Positions 35,884 to 44,159 of a DNA stretch of 64,000 nt are shown here, one piece after another. How positions within the stretch are numbered: position 1 is the first letter of the stretch; the number at the start of each line of letters is the position of its first letter. The notes beneath the pieces were generated by a model, which searched no databases, had not been told where the DNA came from, and was given only the letters and a program-made list of their open reading frames with translations. The translations under genes and the position numbers were made by a program. Source of the stretch: an uncultured Pseudomonadota bacterium (lineage in GTDB: Bacteria; Pseudomonadota; Gammaproteobacteria; Steroidobacterales; Steroidobacteraceae); assembly GCA_937920275.1 (NCBI GenBank), contig CALGVD010000018.1, positions 1 to 64,000 of the forward strand, written 5' to 3'.

Positions 35884-36891
35884 ATGATGCCGAACGCCGG
35901 CAATCGCGTCCCTCAAGGTCTCGCGGACGACCGTCTGGGGCTGTGGCAGGCGTTGCTGCAGCAGTTCGGGCTGCAGCGTTGGTCGCAATATGTGCGTCAG
36001 CACTGGTCCGGCCAGCGCCTGGTGGTGGCCGTGCCGTGGCTGTGGCTGTTCCTGTTCTTCGTCGTCCCCTTCCTCATCGTCTTCAAGATCTCGTTCTCCG
36101 AGATCCGGCTTGCGATGCCGCCCTACGCGCCGCTCTTCGAGTGGCTGGAGGAGGGGAAGCGGCTGGTCACGACGCTCAACCTCGGCAACTACGCGTTCAT
36201 CCTGAGCGACAACCTCTACATCAGCACCTTCGCGTATTCATTGAAAGTGGCGGCGGTGTCGACGCTGCTCTGCCTCTTGATCGGCTATCCGATGGCCTAC
36301 GCGATCGCCCGCTCGGCACCGACCGCGCGCAGCCTGTTCCTGATGCTGATCATCCTGCCGTTCTGGACCTCTTTCCTGCTGCGTGTGTACGCGTGGGTGG
36401 GGCTCCTCAAGACCGACGGCGTGATCAACAACACCTTGCTCGCGGTCGGGCTCATCGACACGCCGCTGACCCTGCTCTACACGGACTTCGCCGTCTACAT
36501 CGGCATCGTCTATTCCTACCTGCCCTTCATGATCCTGCCGCTCTACGCGAACCTCGAGAAGCACGATTTGACGCTGCTCGAAGCCGCAGCCGATCTCGGG
36601 GCACGGCCGTTCAAGGCGTTCCTGCGGATCACGCTGCCCCTTTCGGTGCCCGGCATCGTCGCCGGCTGCTTGCTGGTGTTCATCCCCGCGGTGGGGGAGT
36701 TCGTCATCCCCTCGCTGCTCGGGCGAGCCGATCAGCTGATGATCGGTCGCATCCTCTCCGATGAGTTCTTCGCCAACCGCGATTGGCCGGTCGCTAGCGC
36801 GGTCGCCATCGTCATGCTGCTGGCGTTGTTGTTGCCGATCATGCTGTTCCAGCGCTATCAGCGCCGCGAGCTCGAGGCTGCCAAGCGATGA
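35884..36891 (+). CDS. potH: Polyamine ABC transporter permease (PotH-like)
   Basis: A 335-residue inner-membrane permease with six membrane helices and the coupling-helix motif EAAADLGARPFKAFLRITLPLSVPG, which contacts the ATPase. An N-terminal cytoplasmic extension of about 45 residues precedes the first helix (WLWLFLFFVVPFLIVFKIS). The start ATG is 2 bp after the potG stop; a second ATG follows at once. With potI it forms the transport pore. Confidence 0.95.
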   Translation: MMPNAGNRVPQGLADDRLGLWQALLQQFGLQRWSQYVRQHWSGQRLVVAVPWLWLFLFFVVPFLIVFKISFSEIRLAMPPYAPLFEWLEEGKRLVTTLNLGNYAFILSDNLYISTFAYSLKVAAVSTLLCLLIGYPMAYAIARSAPTARSLFLMLIILPFWTSFLLRVYAWVGLLKTDGVINNTLLAVGLIDTPLTLLYTDFAVYIGIVYSYLPFMILPLYANLEKHDLTLLEAAADLGARPFKAFLRITLPLSVPGIVAGCLLVFIPAVGEFVIPSLLGRADQLMIGRILSDEFFANRDWPVASAVAIVMLLALLLPIMLFQRYQRRELEAAKR

Positions 36892-36901
36892 GGACGCAGC
36901 G

Positions 36902-37750
36902 ATGAAGACGCGTGGCTGGTTCCGTAACGGCGCGTTGGCGTTCGGTCTCGCGTTCCTCTACATCCCCATCCTCTCGATGATCGTGTTCTCGTTCAACAAT
37001 TCCAGACTGGTCACGGTCTGGGACGCGGCCAACTCTCCGACGCTCGCCTGGTACCGCAAGCTGTTCGCGAACGGACAGATCCTCGACGCCGCGCTGCTGT
37101 CGCTGCAGATCGCCGCCGTGACCGCGACCGGCGCCGTCATCCTCGGTACGCTCGCGGGGCTCGCGCTGGTGCGCTTCGGGCCGTTCCGCGGGCGCGCGAT
37201 GCTCGCCACCATGACCACGGCGCCGCTCGTGATGCCCGAAGTCATCACCGGTCTCTCGTTGCTGTTGCTGTTCGTCGCGCTCGAACAGCTGACCGGCTGG
37301 CCGGCGGGGCGGGGTATCGCCACCATCACCATCGCGCACATCACCTTCGCCATGGCCTATGTCACCGTGGTCGTCCAGTCGCGGCTCGCAGGGTTCGATG
37401 ATTCCCTCGAGGAAGCCGCGCTCGATCTCGGCGCCAAGCCTGCCAAGGTCTTCTTCCGGATCACGCTGCCCCTGATCGCACCCGCGCTGGTGTCCGGATG
37501 GTTGTTGGCCTTCACGCTCTCTTGGGACGATGTCGTGATCTCGCAGTTCGTGTCGGGACCGAATTCCACCACGCTGCCCATGGTGATCTTCTCCAAGGCC
37601 CGCCTCGGCGTGAGTCCGGACATCAACGCGCTCGCCACCATCATGGTGCTGATCGTCGCGACCGGCGTCGTGCTCTCCACGATCTGGATGAAGCGCCAAG
37701 AGCGCCGTCGCCTGCTCGAAGAGCAGATGGCCCGCAGCGACGCCGGCTGA
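36902..37750 (+). CDS. potI: Polyamine ABC transporter permease (PotI-like)
   Basis: A 282-residue permease with six membrane helices and the EAALDLGAKPAKVFFRITLPLIAP coupling motif, paired with potH. The MIVFSFNNS stretch after the first helix and the SWDDVVISQFVSGP region are typical of PotC/PotI. It begins 10 bp after potH and ends 7 bp before a sugar-kinase-like gene, so transcription probably continues into that gene. Confidence 0.95.
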   Translation: MKTRGWFRNGALAFGLAFLYIPILSMIVFSFNNSRLVTVWDAANSPTLAWYRKLFANGQILDAALLSLQIAAVTATGAVILGTLAGLALVRFGPFRGRAMLATMTTAPLVMPEVITGLSLLLLFVALEQLTGWPAGRGIATITIAHITFAMAYVTVVVQSRLAGFDDSLEEAALDLGAKPAKVFFRITLPLIAPALVSGWLLAFTLSWDDVVISQFVSGPNSTTLPMVIFSKARLGVSPDINALATIMVLIVATGVVLSTIWMKRQERRRLLEEQMARSDAG

Positions 37751-37757
37751 GCGCGCG

Positions 37758-38549
37758 ATGCGTCGGATCGGGATCGATGTCGGCGGCTCCACGCTGCGGA
37801 TCGCCGAGGTGGATGTCGCAAGCGGTGAGTGTGCGGGCCCGGTGGAGTCCCTCCCGATGCCGCGAGGTGCGAAGCCAGAGGCGGTGCTGGCAGCCTTGGC
37901 CGCGAACCCGCTCTTGCGCAGCGGCACGGGTCCGATCGGCCTCGGCATCCCCTCGGTCGTCGAGCACGGTGTGGCGAGGACCGCTGCCCACCTCGACGCC
38001 GCCTGGATCGGGCTCGATGTGGCGACCGCGTTCACCCGTCTCACCCTGCGGCCGACCGTCGTCATCAACGATGCGGATGCGGCCGGGCTCGCCGAGATGC
38101 GTTTCGGCGCTGGTCGCGTGCCTGCCCTTCGCGTGCCTGCCCGCCGCATCATCGTGCTGACCTTCGGTACGGGCATCGGCTCGGCGTTGTTCGTCGATGG
38201 CCGGCTCTGGCCCAACACCGAATTCGGGCATCTCAGGTTGCCCGGCGTGGACGATGTCGATGGCGAGGGTTGGGCCGCGGCGAGCGTGCGCACCCGGCTC
38301 GGTCTTGATTGGCCGACATGGGTTGCGCGGGTCGATGACTACCTGCAGGAGTTGCAGCGTCTGCTGTGGCCGGAGGCGTTCATCGTCGGCGGAGCGGTCA
38401 GCGCTCAAGCGGCGGAGTGGGTACCCTTGCTGAAGTGTGCCGTGCCGGTGCTGCCTGCGGTGCTGCGCGGGCAGGCGGGGGTGGTGGGTGCGGCCCTGGC
38501 GGCTGTAGACGCTGCAGCGGCAGAAGACACCGAAGCGAGGACTCCATGA
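37758..38549 (+). CDS. ROK-family kinase, polyphosphate glucokinase-like
   Basis: A 263-residue ROK-fold protein. The N-terminal phosphate loop GIDVGGSTLRIA, the middle block GLGIPSVVEHG, NDADAAGLAEMRFG and the block TFGTGIGSALFVDGRLWPNTEFGHL resemble polyphosphate glucokinases; the last holds residues that in those enzymes bind glucose and phosphate. The zinc-binding cysteines of ordinary ROK glucokinases are absent, as in the polyphosphate-using group. Expected reaction: glucose plus polyphosphate or ATP to glucose-6-phosphate. Its place as a distal gene of a polyamine operon, overlapping the next gene by an ATGA, is unusual. The family is fairly sure, the phosphate donor is inferred. Confidence 0.75.
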   Translation: MRRIGIDVGGSTLRIAEVDVASGECAGPVESLPMPRGAKPEAVLAALAANPLLRSGTGPIGLGIPSVVEHGVARTAAHLDAAWIGLDVATAFTRLTLRPTVVINDADAAGLAEMRFGAGRVPALRVPARRIIVLTFGTGIGSALFVDGRLWPNTEFGHLRLPGVDDVDGEGWAAASVRTRLGLDWPTWVARVDDYLQELQRLLWPEAFIVGGAVSAQAAEWVPLLKCAVPVLPAVLRGQAGVVGAALAAVDAAAAEDTEARTP

Positions 38550-39775
38550 CCGACCCGACAGATCCAGGCCCGTCAGATGATGCCGCGCCCCGATCGCCGG
38601 CGACGCGCGTGCAGCACCCACCGCTCGTGGTCGTACCGGCGGACAATCGCCCGCTCAATGCGCCCATCCAGCAGAACGTCAAGTGGGACACCTCCTCGGT
38701 GGCCGAGTCCCAGCGCATCGCACGCGGCGAACGAGCGGGGTTCTACTACAGCCGGATGTCCAATCCGGGCACGCGACAACTCGAACTGTTGCTCGCGGAA
38801 CTGCAAGGCCGCGAGGACTGCCTCACCTGCGCATCGGGGATCAACGCTGTCGCACAGGTGCTGTTCGCGCTGACCGGGCAGGGCGATCATGTCGTCTCGT
38901 TCGTGGAAGGCTATGGGCCGACCCGTCAGTTGTTGCGGGGTCCGCTGACGCGGTTCGGCGTGGCGCACACGCTGCTGCCGTTGGCGGACCATGCCGGCCT
39001 CGCCGCCGTGCTCGCGTCCCGACCGACCCGGTTGGTATTCTTTGAATCGCCGACCACGCCCGCCGGGAAGATCGCCGATGTGGGGGCGATCACTTCGCTC
39101 GCCCACCGCTACGGCGCGCTCGCGGTGCTGGACAACACCCAGGCGGGGTTCCATCAGCACGGAGAGTACCCCGTGGATGTGTTCATCCATAGCCTGACCA
39201 AATTCGCGACCGGGGCAGGGGATGTCATGGGTGGCGCGGTCATCGCCGATCGTGCCGTGATGGACAGGATCCGTCCGGACATGCTGCTGTTCGGCGCGCC
39301 GCTCGATCCGCTCGCCGCGTCGCTGATGGTGCGGGGCCTCAAGACCTATTTCTTGCGCTATCGAGAGCAGTCCGCGGCAGCGACCGAGATCGCCCGATTC
39401 CTCGAGTCCCATCCCGCCTGCAGCCGGGTGATGCATCCCGGGCTCGGATCACATCCGCAAGGGGCGCTCGCCCGTGCGCAGATGCGCGAGCCGGGCTGTG
39501 TGATCACCTTCAGCTTGCAAGGCGGCATCGAAGCCGGGCGGCGCTTCGCGGACGCTTTGAGCTTGTTCGCCCGCACGCCGAGCTACGGGTCGACCGAGTC
39601 GCTGGTGATGGCACCGCAGATGATCCAGCCACGGGACCTCACGCCCGAGGAGCGCGCCGTCTGCGGCATCGACGAGGGCACCGTACGCCTCTCGATCGGG
39701 CTGGAGGATCTCGATGAGCTGCGCGCGGACCTCGCGCAGGCGCTCGCTCAGGCCGCGGTCACTTCTCGCCCTTGA
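38546..39775 (+). CDS. Cys/Met-metabolism PLP-dependent enzyme (cystathionine gamma-synthase/lyase family)
   Basis: A 409-residue fold-type I PLP enzyme. Diagnostic stretches are YYSRMSNPGTRQLELLLAEL, the phosphate-binding TCASGINAVAQ, DNTQAG and the cofactor lysine in HSLTKFATGAGDVMGG near residue 220, followed by RVMHPGLGSHP and the C-terminal RLSIGLEDLDELRADL. Family members make or cleave thioether and thiol amino acids (MetB, MetC, MdeA, MetZ); sequence alone does not separate them. Residues 1-30 are a proline-rich tail. Translation probably couples to the kinase gene through an ATGA overlap. The 3' end overlaps the convergent oxygenase gene by 17 bp. Confidence 0.86.
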   Translation: MTDPTDPGPSDDAAPRSPATRVQHPPLVVVPADNRPLNAPIQQNVKWDTSSVAESQRIARGERAGFYYSRMSNPGTRQLELLLAELQGREDCLTCASGINAVAQVLFALTGQGDHVVSFVEGYGPTRQLLRGPLTRFGVAHTLLPLADHAGLAAVLASRPTRLVFFESPTTPAGKIADVGAITSLAHRYGALAVLDNTQAGFHQHGEYPVDVFIHSLTKFATGAGDVMGGAVIADRAVMDRIRPDMLLFGAPLDPLAASLMVRGLKTYFLRYREQSAAATEIARFLESHPACSRVMHPGLGSHPQGALARAQMREPGCVITFSLQGGIEAGRRFADALSLFARTPSYGSTESLVMAPQMIQPRDLTPEERAVCGIDEGTVRLSIGLEDLDELRADLAQALAQAAVTSRP

Positions 39776-41108
39776 CGTAGCGGTCGAGCTCGCGATGGAA
39801 GTGCCGGATGCGGCTTTCCTGTTCGCTCCAGATCGGCCCCTTGAAACCTCTCGAGCGGCTGCCTTCGCCGACCGAGTGCACGAGTTCGACATCCTGGTTG
39901 AGCACTTCGCCGAGGTCCGTCACCGCACCCTCGGGGTGGATCTCGAGCTTCGGCCGGGTGCGGCCGGTCACATCCGTATCTTTGGGCAAGCCCATCCAGG
40001 CGGGTACGAAGTAGGTCGGGTCGTCGACATGACGGAACATCGTGATGTTGTCGTAGAAGAACTTCTTCGGATCATCCGGGTGCGGCAGGAAGCGCATGAT
40101 GAACACGCCCTCCGGGTGGCAGCCGATCTGGACGTTCGGGAACAGCCCCGTCGCCCAGCTGTCGGTGAGCTGGCCGTCGGTCAGTTTTTCATAGTGCGTG
40201 AGGCCGAGCCGCTGCGCGCGTGCGCGCTTGCTCTGCTGCACCGCGGCCCGCACTTCGCGGGCGTTGCCGGTGAACGAATCGGGGTCCATGCCGGCATCGG
40301 TCATCATGAAACGCAGCCCCGCATCCACGGTGTCCTGGTCGGCGACGCGATGCGATTTGCGGCAGAGCGGCACGATCATGCGGCTGAAGCCGTTGGGGTA
40401 GAGATCGTACTGGCTGAAATCGCCCATCACCGTCTGCGTCTGCGGGTGGATGTGCGGCAGGTGGTAGGTCTCGTAGAACGAATCGACGCCGACCTTCCAG
40501 TTCGCGCTCCACACGGTGCGCACATGGCGCACGGCGTGCATCTCGTCGATCCGGTAGTTCTCGAGGTAACCCTTCGGCAGCCCGATCCACTCCGCGAGGG
40601 GCGGGGCTTTACCGTCCAAGTTGACGAACACCAACCCGGCGTGGGTGTCGCATCGCAGCTCGGTGAGCCCCGGCCGATGCGCGACCAGTGAGGGATTGAA
40701 GGTCTCCTCGTCGGTGATGGCCTTGAGGCTGCCGTTGCAGTGGAACTTCCAGCCGTGGAATGCGCAGGTGAAATGATCGACGCTGCCGTGCGTGTTCAGG
40801 GCTACACGGTTCGCGCGGTGCGGGCAGACGTTGTAGAACGCCTTCACGCTGCCATCGTCCTGACGCGTGATCAGGATCGACTCATGGCCGATCTCGAAGG
40901 TGAAGTAGTCGCCGGCTTCCGGGATGTCGCTGGTGACGCCTGCGAGCAGCCAGACCTTGGGCCACATCCGTTGCCACTCGAGCTGCATGAACTCCGGGCT
41001 GTGGTAGCGCGCCGGATCGAGGATCTGGGCGCCGTTGTCGATGGGGGGGCGTTTGCGCTCGAGCGAATCGACCGGCGCGTCGGGGTTCACCTGATAGTCG
41101 AAACTCAT
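39759..41108 (-). CDS. Rieske non-heme iron oxygenase, alpha subunit (first of three)
   Basis: A 449-residue catalytic subunit of a ring-hydroxylating oxygenase. The Rieske [2Fe-2S] ligands are C95, H97, C115 and H118 (CPHRANRV, CAFHGW). The mononuclear iron site lies in NWKVGVDSFYETYHLPHIHP around residues 203-222, with bridging D209, E213 and the histidines H216 and H221, plus a distal Asp. Such enzymes insert O2 into aromatic or steroid-like rings or remove alkyl groups, using electrons from a ferredoxin and reductase. No beta subunit is encoded beside it. It starts 412 bp from a divergent TonB receptor gene, with palindromes between them. Confidence 0.93.
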   Translation of the reverse strand: MSFDYQVNPDAPVDSLERKRPPIDNGAQILDPARYHSPEFMQLEWQRMWPKVWLLAGVTSDIPEAGDYFTFEIGHESILITRQDDGSVKAFYNVCPHRANRVALNTHGSVDHFTCAFHGWKFHCNGSLKAITDEETFNPSLVAHRPGLTELRCDTHAGLVFVNLDGKAPPLAEWIGLPKGYLENYRIDEMHAVRHVRTVWSANWKVGVDSFYETYHLPHIHPQTQTVMGDFSQYDLYPNGFSRMIVPLCRKSHRVADQDTVDAGLRFMMTDAGMDPDSFTGNAREVRAAVQQSKRARAQRLGLTHYEKLTDGQLTDSWATGLFPNVQIGCHPEGVFIMRFLPHPDDPKKFFYDNITMFRHVDDPTYFVPAWMGLPKDTDVTGRTRPKLEIHPEGAVTDLGEVLNQDVELVHSVGEGSRSRGFKGPIWSEQESRIRHFHRELDRYVKGEK

Positions 41109-41210
41109 GGTCCACCTGGCTGATGGTTGGGGAGCTGAAGATGATGCCGCGACGAGGACCCTCGCGTACGGCTGCTACGCCGATAGACTGCCTTTTTCCC
41201 GGAAAGAAAG

Positions 41211-41228
41211 AAACAGGCCTGATTGTTT
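41211..41228. promoter_or_regulatory. Putative operator, shared dyad motif, copy 1
   Basis: AAACA-GGCCTGAT-TGTTT. The same frame, AAACA-N8-TGTTT with CCTGA in the middle, recurs at 49649-49666 in front of the second oxygenase gene. It lies 103 bp upstream of the first oxygenase start. Size and symmetry fit a TetR- or GntR-type operator. Confidence 0.5.
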
Positions 41229-41300
41229 ATAAAGACGACAGACCCCACGCGGCCGGGCTGCTGCCGGGCTGCGGGTGGGCGGCGCAGGGGCGGGCTTTTC

Positions 41301-41318
41301 TGTCGTTTTTTTACGACA
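41301..41318. promoter_or_regulatory. Inverted repeat around a T6 spacer
   Basis: TGTCGT-TTTTTT-ACGACA is a perfect 6-bp dyad in the 41109-41520 intergenic region. It is either an operator or a small hairpin; with no gene ending nearby, a terminator is unlikely. Confidence 0.4.
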
Positions 41319-41393
41319 ATAGGGCGCGCTGATGCGGCGTGCCCCCGGGCCAGCTCGGGCTTAATCCGCACAATCCCGCTACGCCAGTGAAAA

Positions 41394-41407
41394 AATCAGT
41401 ACTGATT
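41394..41407. promoter_or_regulatory. Perfect 14-bp palindrome, putative operator
   Basis: AATCAGTACTGATT reads the same on both strands. It lies 114 bp before the TonB receptor start. Its right half, CTGATTG, resembles the right half of the motif at 41211 (CTGATTG), so one regulator may recognise both. Confidence 0.5.
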
Positions 41408-41520
41408 GATTTCTTTCGCGAGCCGTACCACACTCGCCCCAAGCGCTTCGGGCTCTTAAGTAGCGGCGCAGTGTAGATTCGATTCAAATTCTGGGTTGAC
41501 CCAAATGGGTGGAGGTTTTC

Positions 41521-44061
41521 ATGACCAACGACAAACGACGATCGATCTCTCGGGCCGTTCGTCTGGCGCTGCTGGCGAGCGCCGCGGTTTCAGCCGTGGC
41601 TCAAACGGCTGCCGCACAGGAAGCGAAGCTCGAAGAGGTGACCGTCACCGCCACCCGGCGCGCGAGCGAGACGGACCTGCAGCGAACCCCGGTGTCGGTC
41701 TCGGCCGTCACCTCGAACGACATCGACCGCATGGTCGCCAAGGACATCTCGGGACTCGCCTCCGCGATCCCCGGCTTCTCCGCCGCGCGCGTCACGGCCT
41801 TCAACGCCGCCTCGTTCGCGATGCGCGGCGTGGGCCTCACCGACATCATCGTCTACCAGGACTCGCCGGTCGGCGTGCAGGTCGATGACTTCGTCATGCC
41901 GAGCGTCCAGACCCAACTGCTCGACACCTTCGACATCGAGCGCGTCGAAGTGCTCCGCGGCCCGCAGGGCACGCTGTTCGGCAAGAACACCACGGGCGGC
42001 GCGGTCAACATCCGCAGCAAGCGTCCGGACATGCAGGACTTCGGTGCGGCGCTGCGCCTCGGCTACGGCAGCTTCAACGCGACCCGCGTGCAGGGCTCGC
42101 TCGATGTGCCCATCGTCGAGGACGTCTTCGCGGTCCGTCTGGTCGGCTCTTATTCCAAGTCCGACGGCTACTACAAGCTCGGCGCGACCTATGGACCGAT
42201 CAACACCCTCAACATCTTCGGCGGCACCTTCGAGCCGTTCACCATCCCCGGCATCACCGGTCAGACCGGCAGCGGCACGGGCAAGCGTACGGGCGGCGAT
42301 GACATCATCAACGGCCGCATCAAGGCGCAGTGGAACGCCACCGAAGACCTGACCGTGATGCTGCAGCTCGAGAGCATGCGCGACCGGTCGGACGCGGTCC
42401 CCGCGTTCAACGACACCCCGGTCAATGGTCCGTACCTCTGGAACGTGCTCGGCTTCACCCGCCCGACGGGCGATCCGCTCGACAAGATGGGCTCGACCGA
42501 GCGCAACGATTCCTTGCTCGAGATGGGCAAGGGTCAGCGCGTCGATGTCGATGGCATCTACCTGAACGCGGAGTGGGATCTCGGCGGTCACACGGCGTTC
42601 TTCGTGGCGGGCAAGCGCGATCAGAAGGAACACCTGCCGAACACCTACACGGGTGCTGCGCCGGTGAACTCGATCACCGGGCAGCCTTTGTCGCTGTTCG
42701 ATGCGACGCGTGACACCGACCGTGAGACGACCCAGTTCGAGGCGCGCCTCGCTTCGAACTCGGACGGCCCGCTCAACTATGTCATCGGTGCCTTCCAGCA
42801 GACCAACGACGCGAAGTTCTGCGTCGTGCAGTTGCTCGGCTTCATCGACCTCGCGTTGCCGTTCGCTTCGCTCGGCCTGCCGGCGCAGTTCAACAACAAC
42901 ACGCCGCAGGTGCTCTGCAACCAGCAGGACTCGGACTCGTTGGCCGGCTATGTCGATGCCACCTACGACCTGACCGACAAGCTCTCGATCGGTGGCGGCT
43001 TCCGCTACACGCGCGACGAGCGCAGCTGGGCGGGCCGTACGCAGGTGGGCTTCGGTCAGCTCGATCCGAGCAATCCGGGCCTGACGGCTGCGCAGGTCGG
43101 CAGTCCGCTCGCGGCGGGTGATTTCACCCGTTATCCCGGCGGCATCATCGTCAACGACTCGACCCCGGGCTTCGGTAACCTGAAGCGCACCTGGAGCGAG
43201 CCGAGCTGGCGACTGACCGGTTCGTACGAGATCAACGACACGCTGTTCAGCTACCTCACGGTCTCGCGTGGCTACAAGGCGGGCGGCTACAACGACCAGA
43301 CCGGCACCAGCGGCTTGATGGTCGCGGAGCTCACCCGTCCGGTGGACCCGGAGTACGCGACGAACTACGAGCTCGGGCTCAAGTTCGAGAGCGAGAGCGG
43401 CCGGCTGCGCTTCAACCCGACCGTGTTCCTGACGCAGTACGAAGACGCGCAGCGCGCGGTGAACATCATCACCACCCAGGGCGGCGCCGAGTTCCAGGAG
43501 ACGGTGTTCTACAACGCCGCCGAAGTGGAATCGAAGGGCATCGAGCTCGAGCTGCAGGCGCTGCTCACGGACAACTTCCGGATCCGCGCCCAGGCTGCGT
43601 ACCTCGATGCGACCTACAAGAGCTTCGTGATCAACCAGCCGGGCCTCAACGACCCGGTGAGCGGCGGCGCGATCCGGCCGTTCAGCGCGGACTTCACCGG
43701 ACTGCCGGTGCCGCGTGCGCCTGAGACGAGCGGTGCGATCTCCGGTACCTACGAGATGGGCATCGCCTCGGGCACGCTCGACATCACCGGCGAGGTGTAC
43801 TACGAGGACGCGAACCTCTTCTACATCTCGGCGGCGGGCCGTGAGTACGACGCTTACCTCGATTCGAAGACGCTGCTCAACGCCTCGGTGACCTACACCG
43901 ACGGCGATGACCGCTTCTTCGTCCGGGCATACGGCAAGAACCTGAGCGACGAGCGCTATCGCGTCGCCAGCCAGTCGGTCGCCACGCTGTGGACCCACTC
44001 GCAGTGGGGTGCTCCGCGCACCTACGGCATCGAGTTCGGGATCAACTTCAGCGGCGAGTGA
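41521..44061 (+). CDS. TonB-dependent receptor of the catabolic cluster
   Basis: An 846-residue outer-membrane active transporter. It has a signal peptide (cleavage near TAAAQ), the TonB-box-like EEVTVTATRR, a plug with TPVSVSAVTSNDI, MRGVGLTDIIVYQDSPVG and ERVEVLRGPQGTLFGKNTTGG, and a barrel whose last strand is YGIEFGINFSGE. Plug and barrel are of the FecA-like type that in catabolic clusters often imports hydrophobic or aromatic growth substrates. GGAGG 5 bases before ATG 41521 sets the start. It is divergent from the first oxygenase gene and followed by a strong terminator, so it is a single-gene unit likely to serve the cluster. Confidence 0.93.
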   Translation: MTNDKRRSISRAVRLALLASAAVSAVAQTAAAQEAKLEEVTVTATRRASETDLQRTPVSVSAVTSNDIDRMVAKDISGLASAIPGFSAARVTAFNAASFAMRGVGLTDIIVYQDSPVGVQVDDFVMPSVQTQLLDTFDIERVEVLRGPQGTLFGKNTTGGAVNIRSKRPDMQDFGAALRLGYGSFNATRVQGSLDVPIVEDVFAVRLVGSYSKSDGYYKLGATYGPINTLNIFGGTFEPFTIPGITGQTGSGTGKRTGGDDIINGRIKAQWNATEDLTVMLQLESMRDRSDAVPAFNDTPVNGPYLWNVLGFTRPTGDPLDKMGSTERNDSLLEMGKGQRVDVDGIYLNAEWDLGGHTAFFVAGKRDQKEHLPNTYTGAAPVNSITGQPLSLFDATRDTDRETTQFEARLASNSDGPLNYVIGAFQQTNDAKFCVVQLLGFIDLALPFASLGLPAQFNNNTPQVLCNQQDSDSLAGYVDATYDLTDKLSIGGGFRYTRDERSWAGRTQVGFGQLDPSNPGLTAAQVGSPLAAGDFTRYPGGIIVNDSTPGFGNLKRTWSEPSWRLTGSYEINDTLFSYLTVSRGYKAGGYNDQTGTSGLMVAELTRPVDPEYATNYELGLKFESESGRLRFNPTVFLTQYEDAQRAVNIITTQGGAEFQETVFYNAAEVESKGIELELQALLTDNFRIRAQAAYLDATYKSFVINQPGLNDPVSGGAIRPFSADFTGLPVPRAPETSGAISGTYEMGIASGTLDITGEVYYEDANLFYISAAGREYDAYLDSKTLLNASVTYTDGDDRFFVRAYGKNLSDERYRVASQSVATLWTHSQWGAPRTYGIEFGINFSGE

Positions 44062-44088
44062 TCGCCCTGCGGGAGACCGCAAAAAAGA

Positions 44089-44114
44089 GGCCGGCGAAAG
44101 CCGGCCTTTTTTTT
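44089..44114. terminator. Bidirectional intrinsic terminator
   Basis: GGCCGGC (44089-44095), loop GAAA, GCCGGCC (44100-44106), then eight Ts; on the other strand the stem is followed by a run of Ts from AAAAAAGA (44081-44088). It ends both the TonB receptor transcript and the convergent operon whose last gene stops at 44160. Confidence 0.93.
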
Positions 44115-44159
44115 GGGTCGCAGATCCTGCTGGATCCGGTGCCGATCAGCAGAGTCCGC

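Larger units (their letters stand above)
41109..41520. other. Divergent intergenic region between oxygenase and TonB receptor genes
   Basis: 412 bp without a gene, AT-rich in parts, holding the promoters of both flanking genes. Three dyads are listed separately (41211, 41301, 41394). Near the receptor start, TGGGT (41492) alternates with ACCCA (41499) and TGGGT (41506), so the SD-proximal leader can form either of two small hairpins. Confidence 0.6.

Noticed and set aside
41590-44082. Long open frame on the minus strand, 830 codons, across the TonB receptor gene
   Set aside because: It is the mirror image of the receptor gene in high-GC DNA; its translation is low-complexity Arg/Ala/Glu-rich and matches no fold, while the plus strand encodes a complete receptor.
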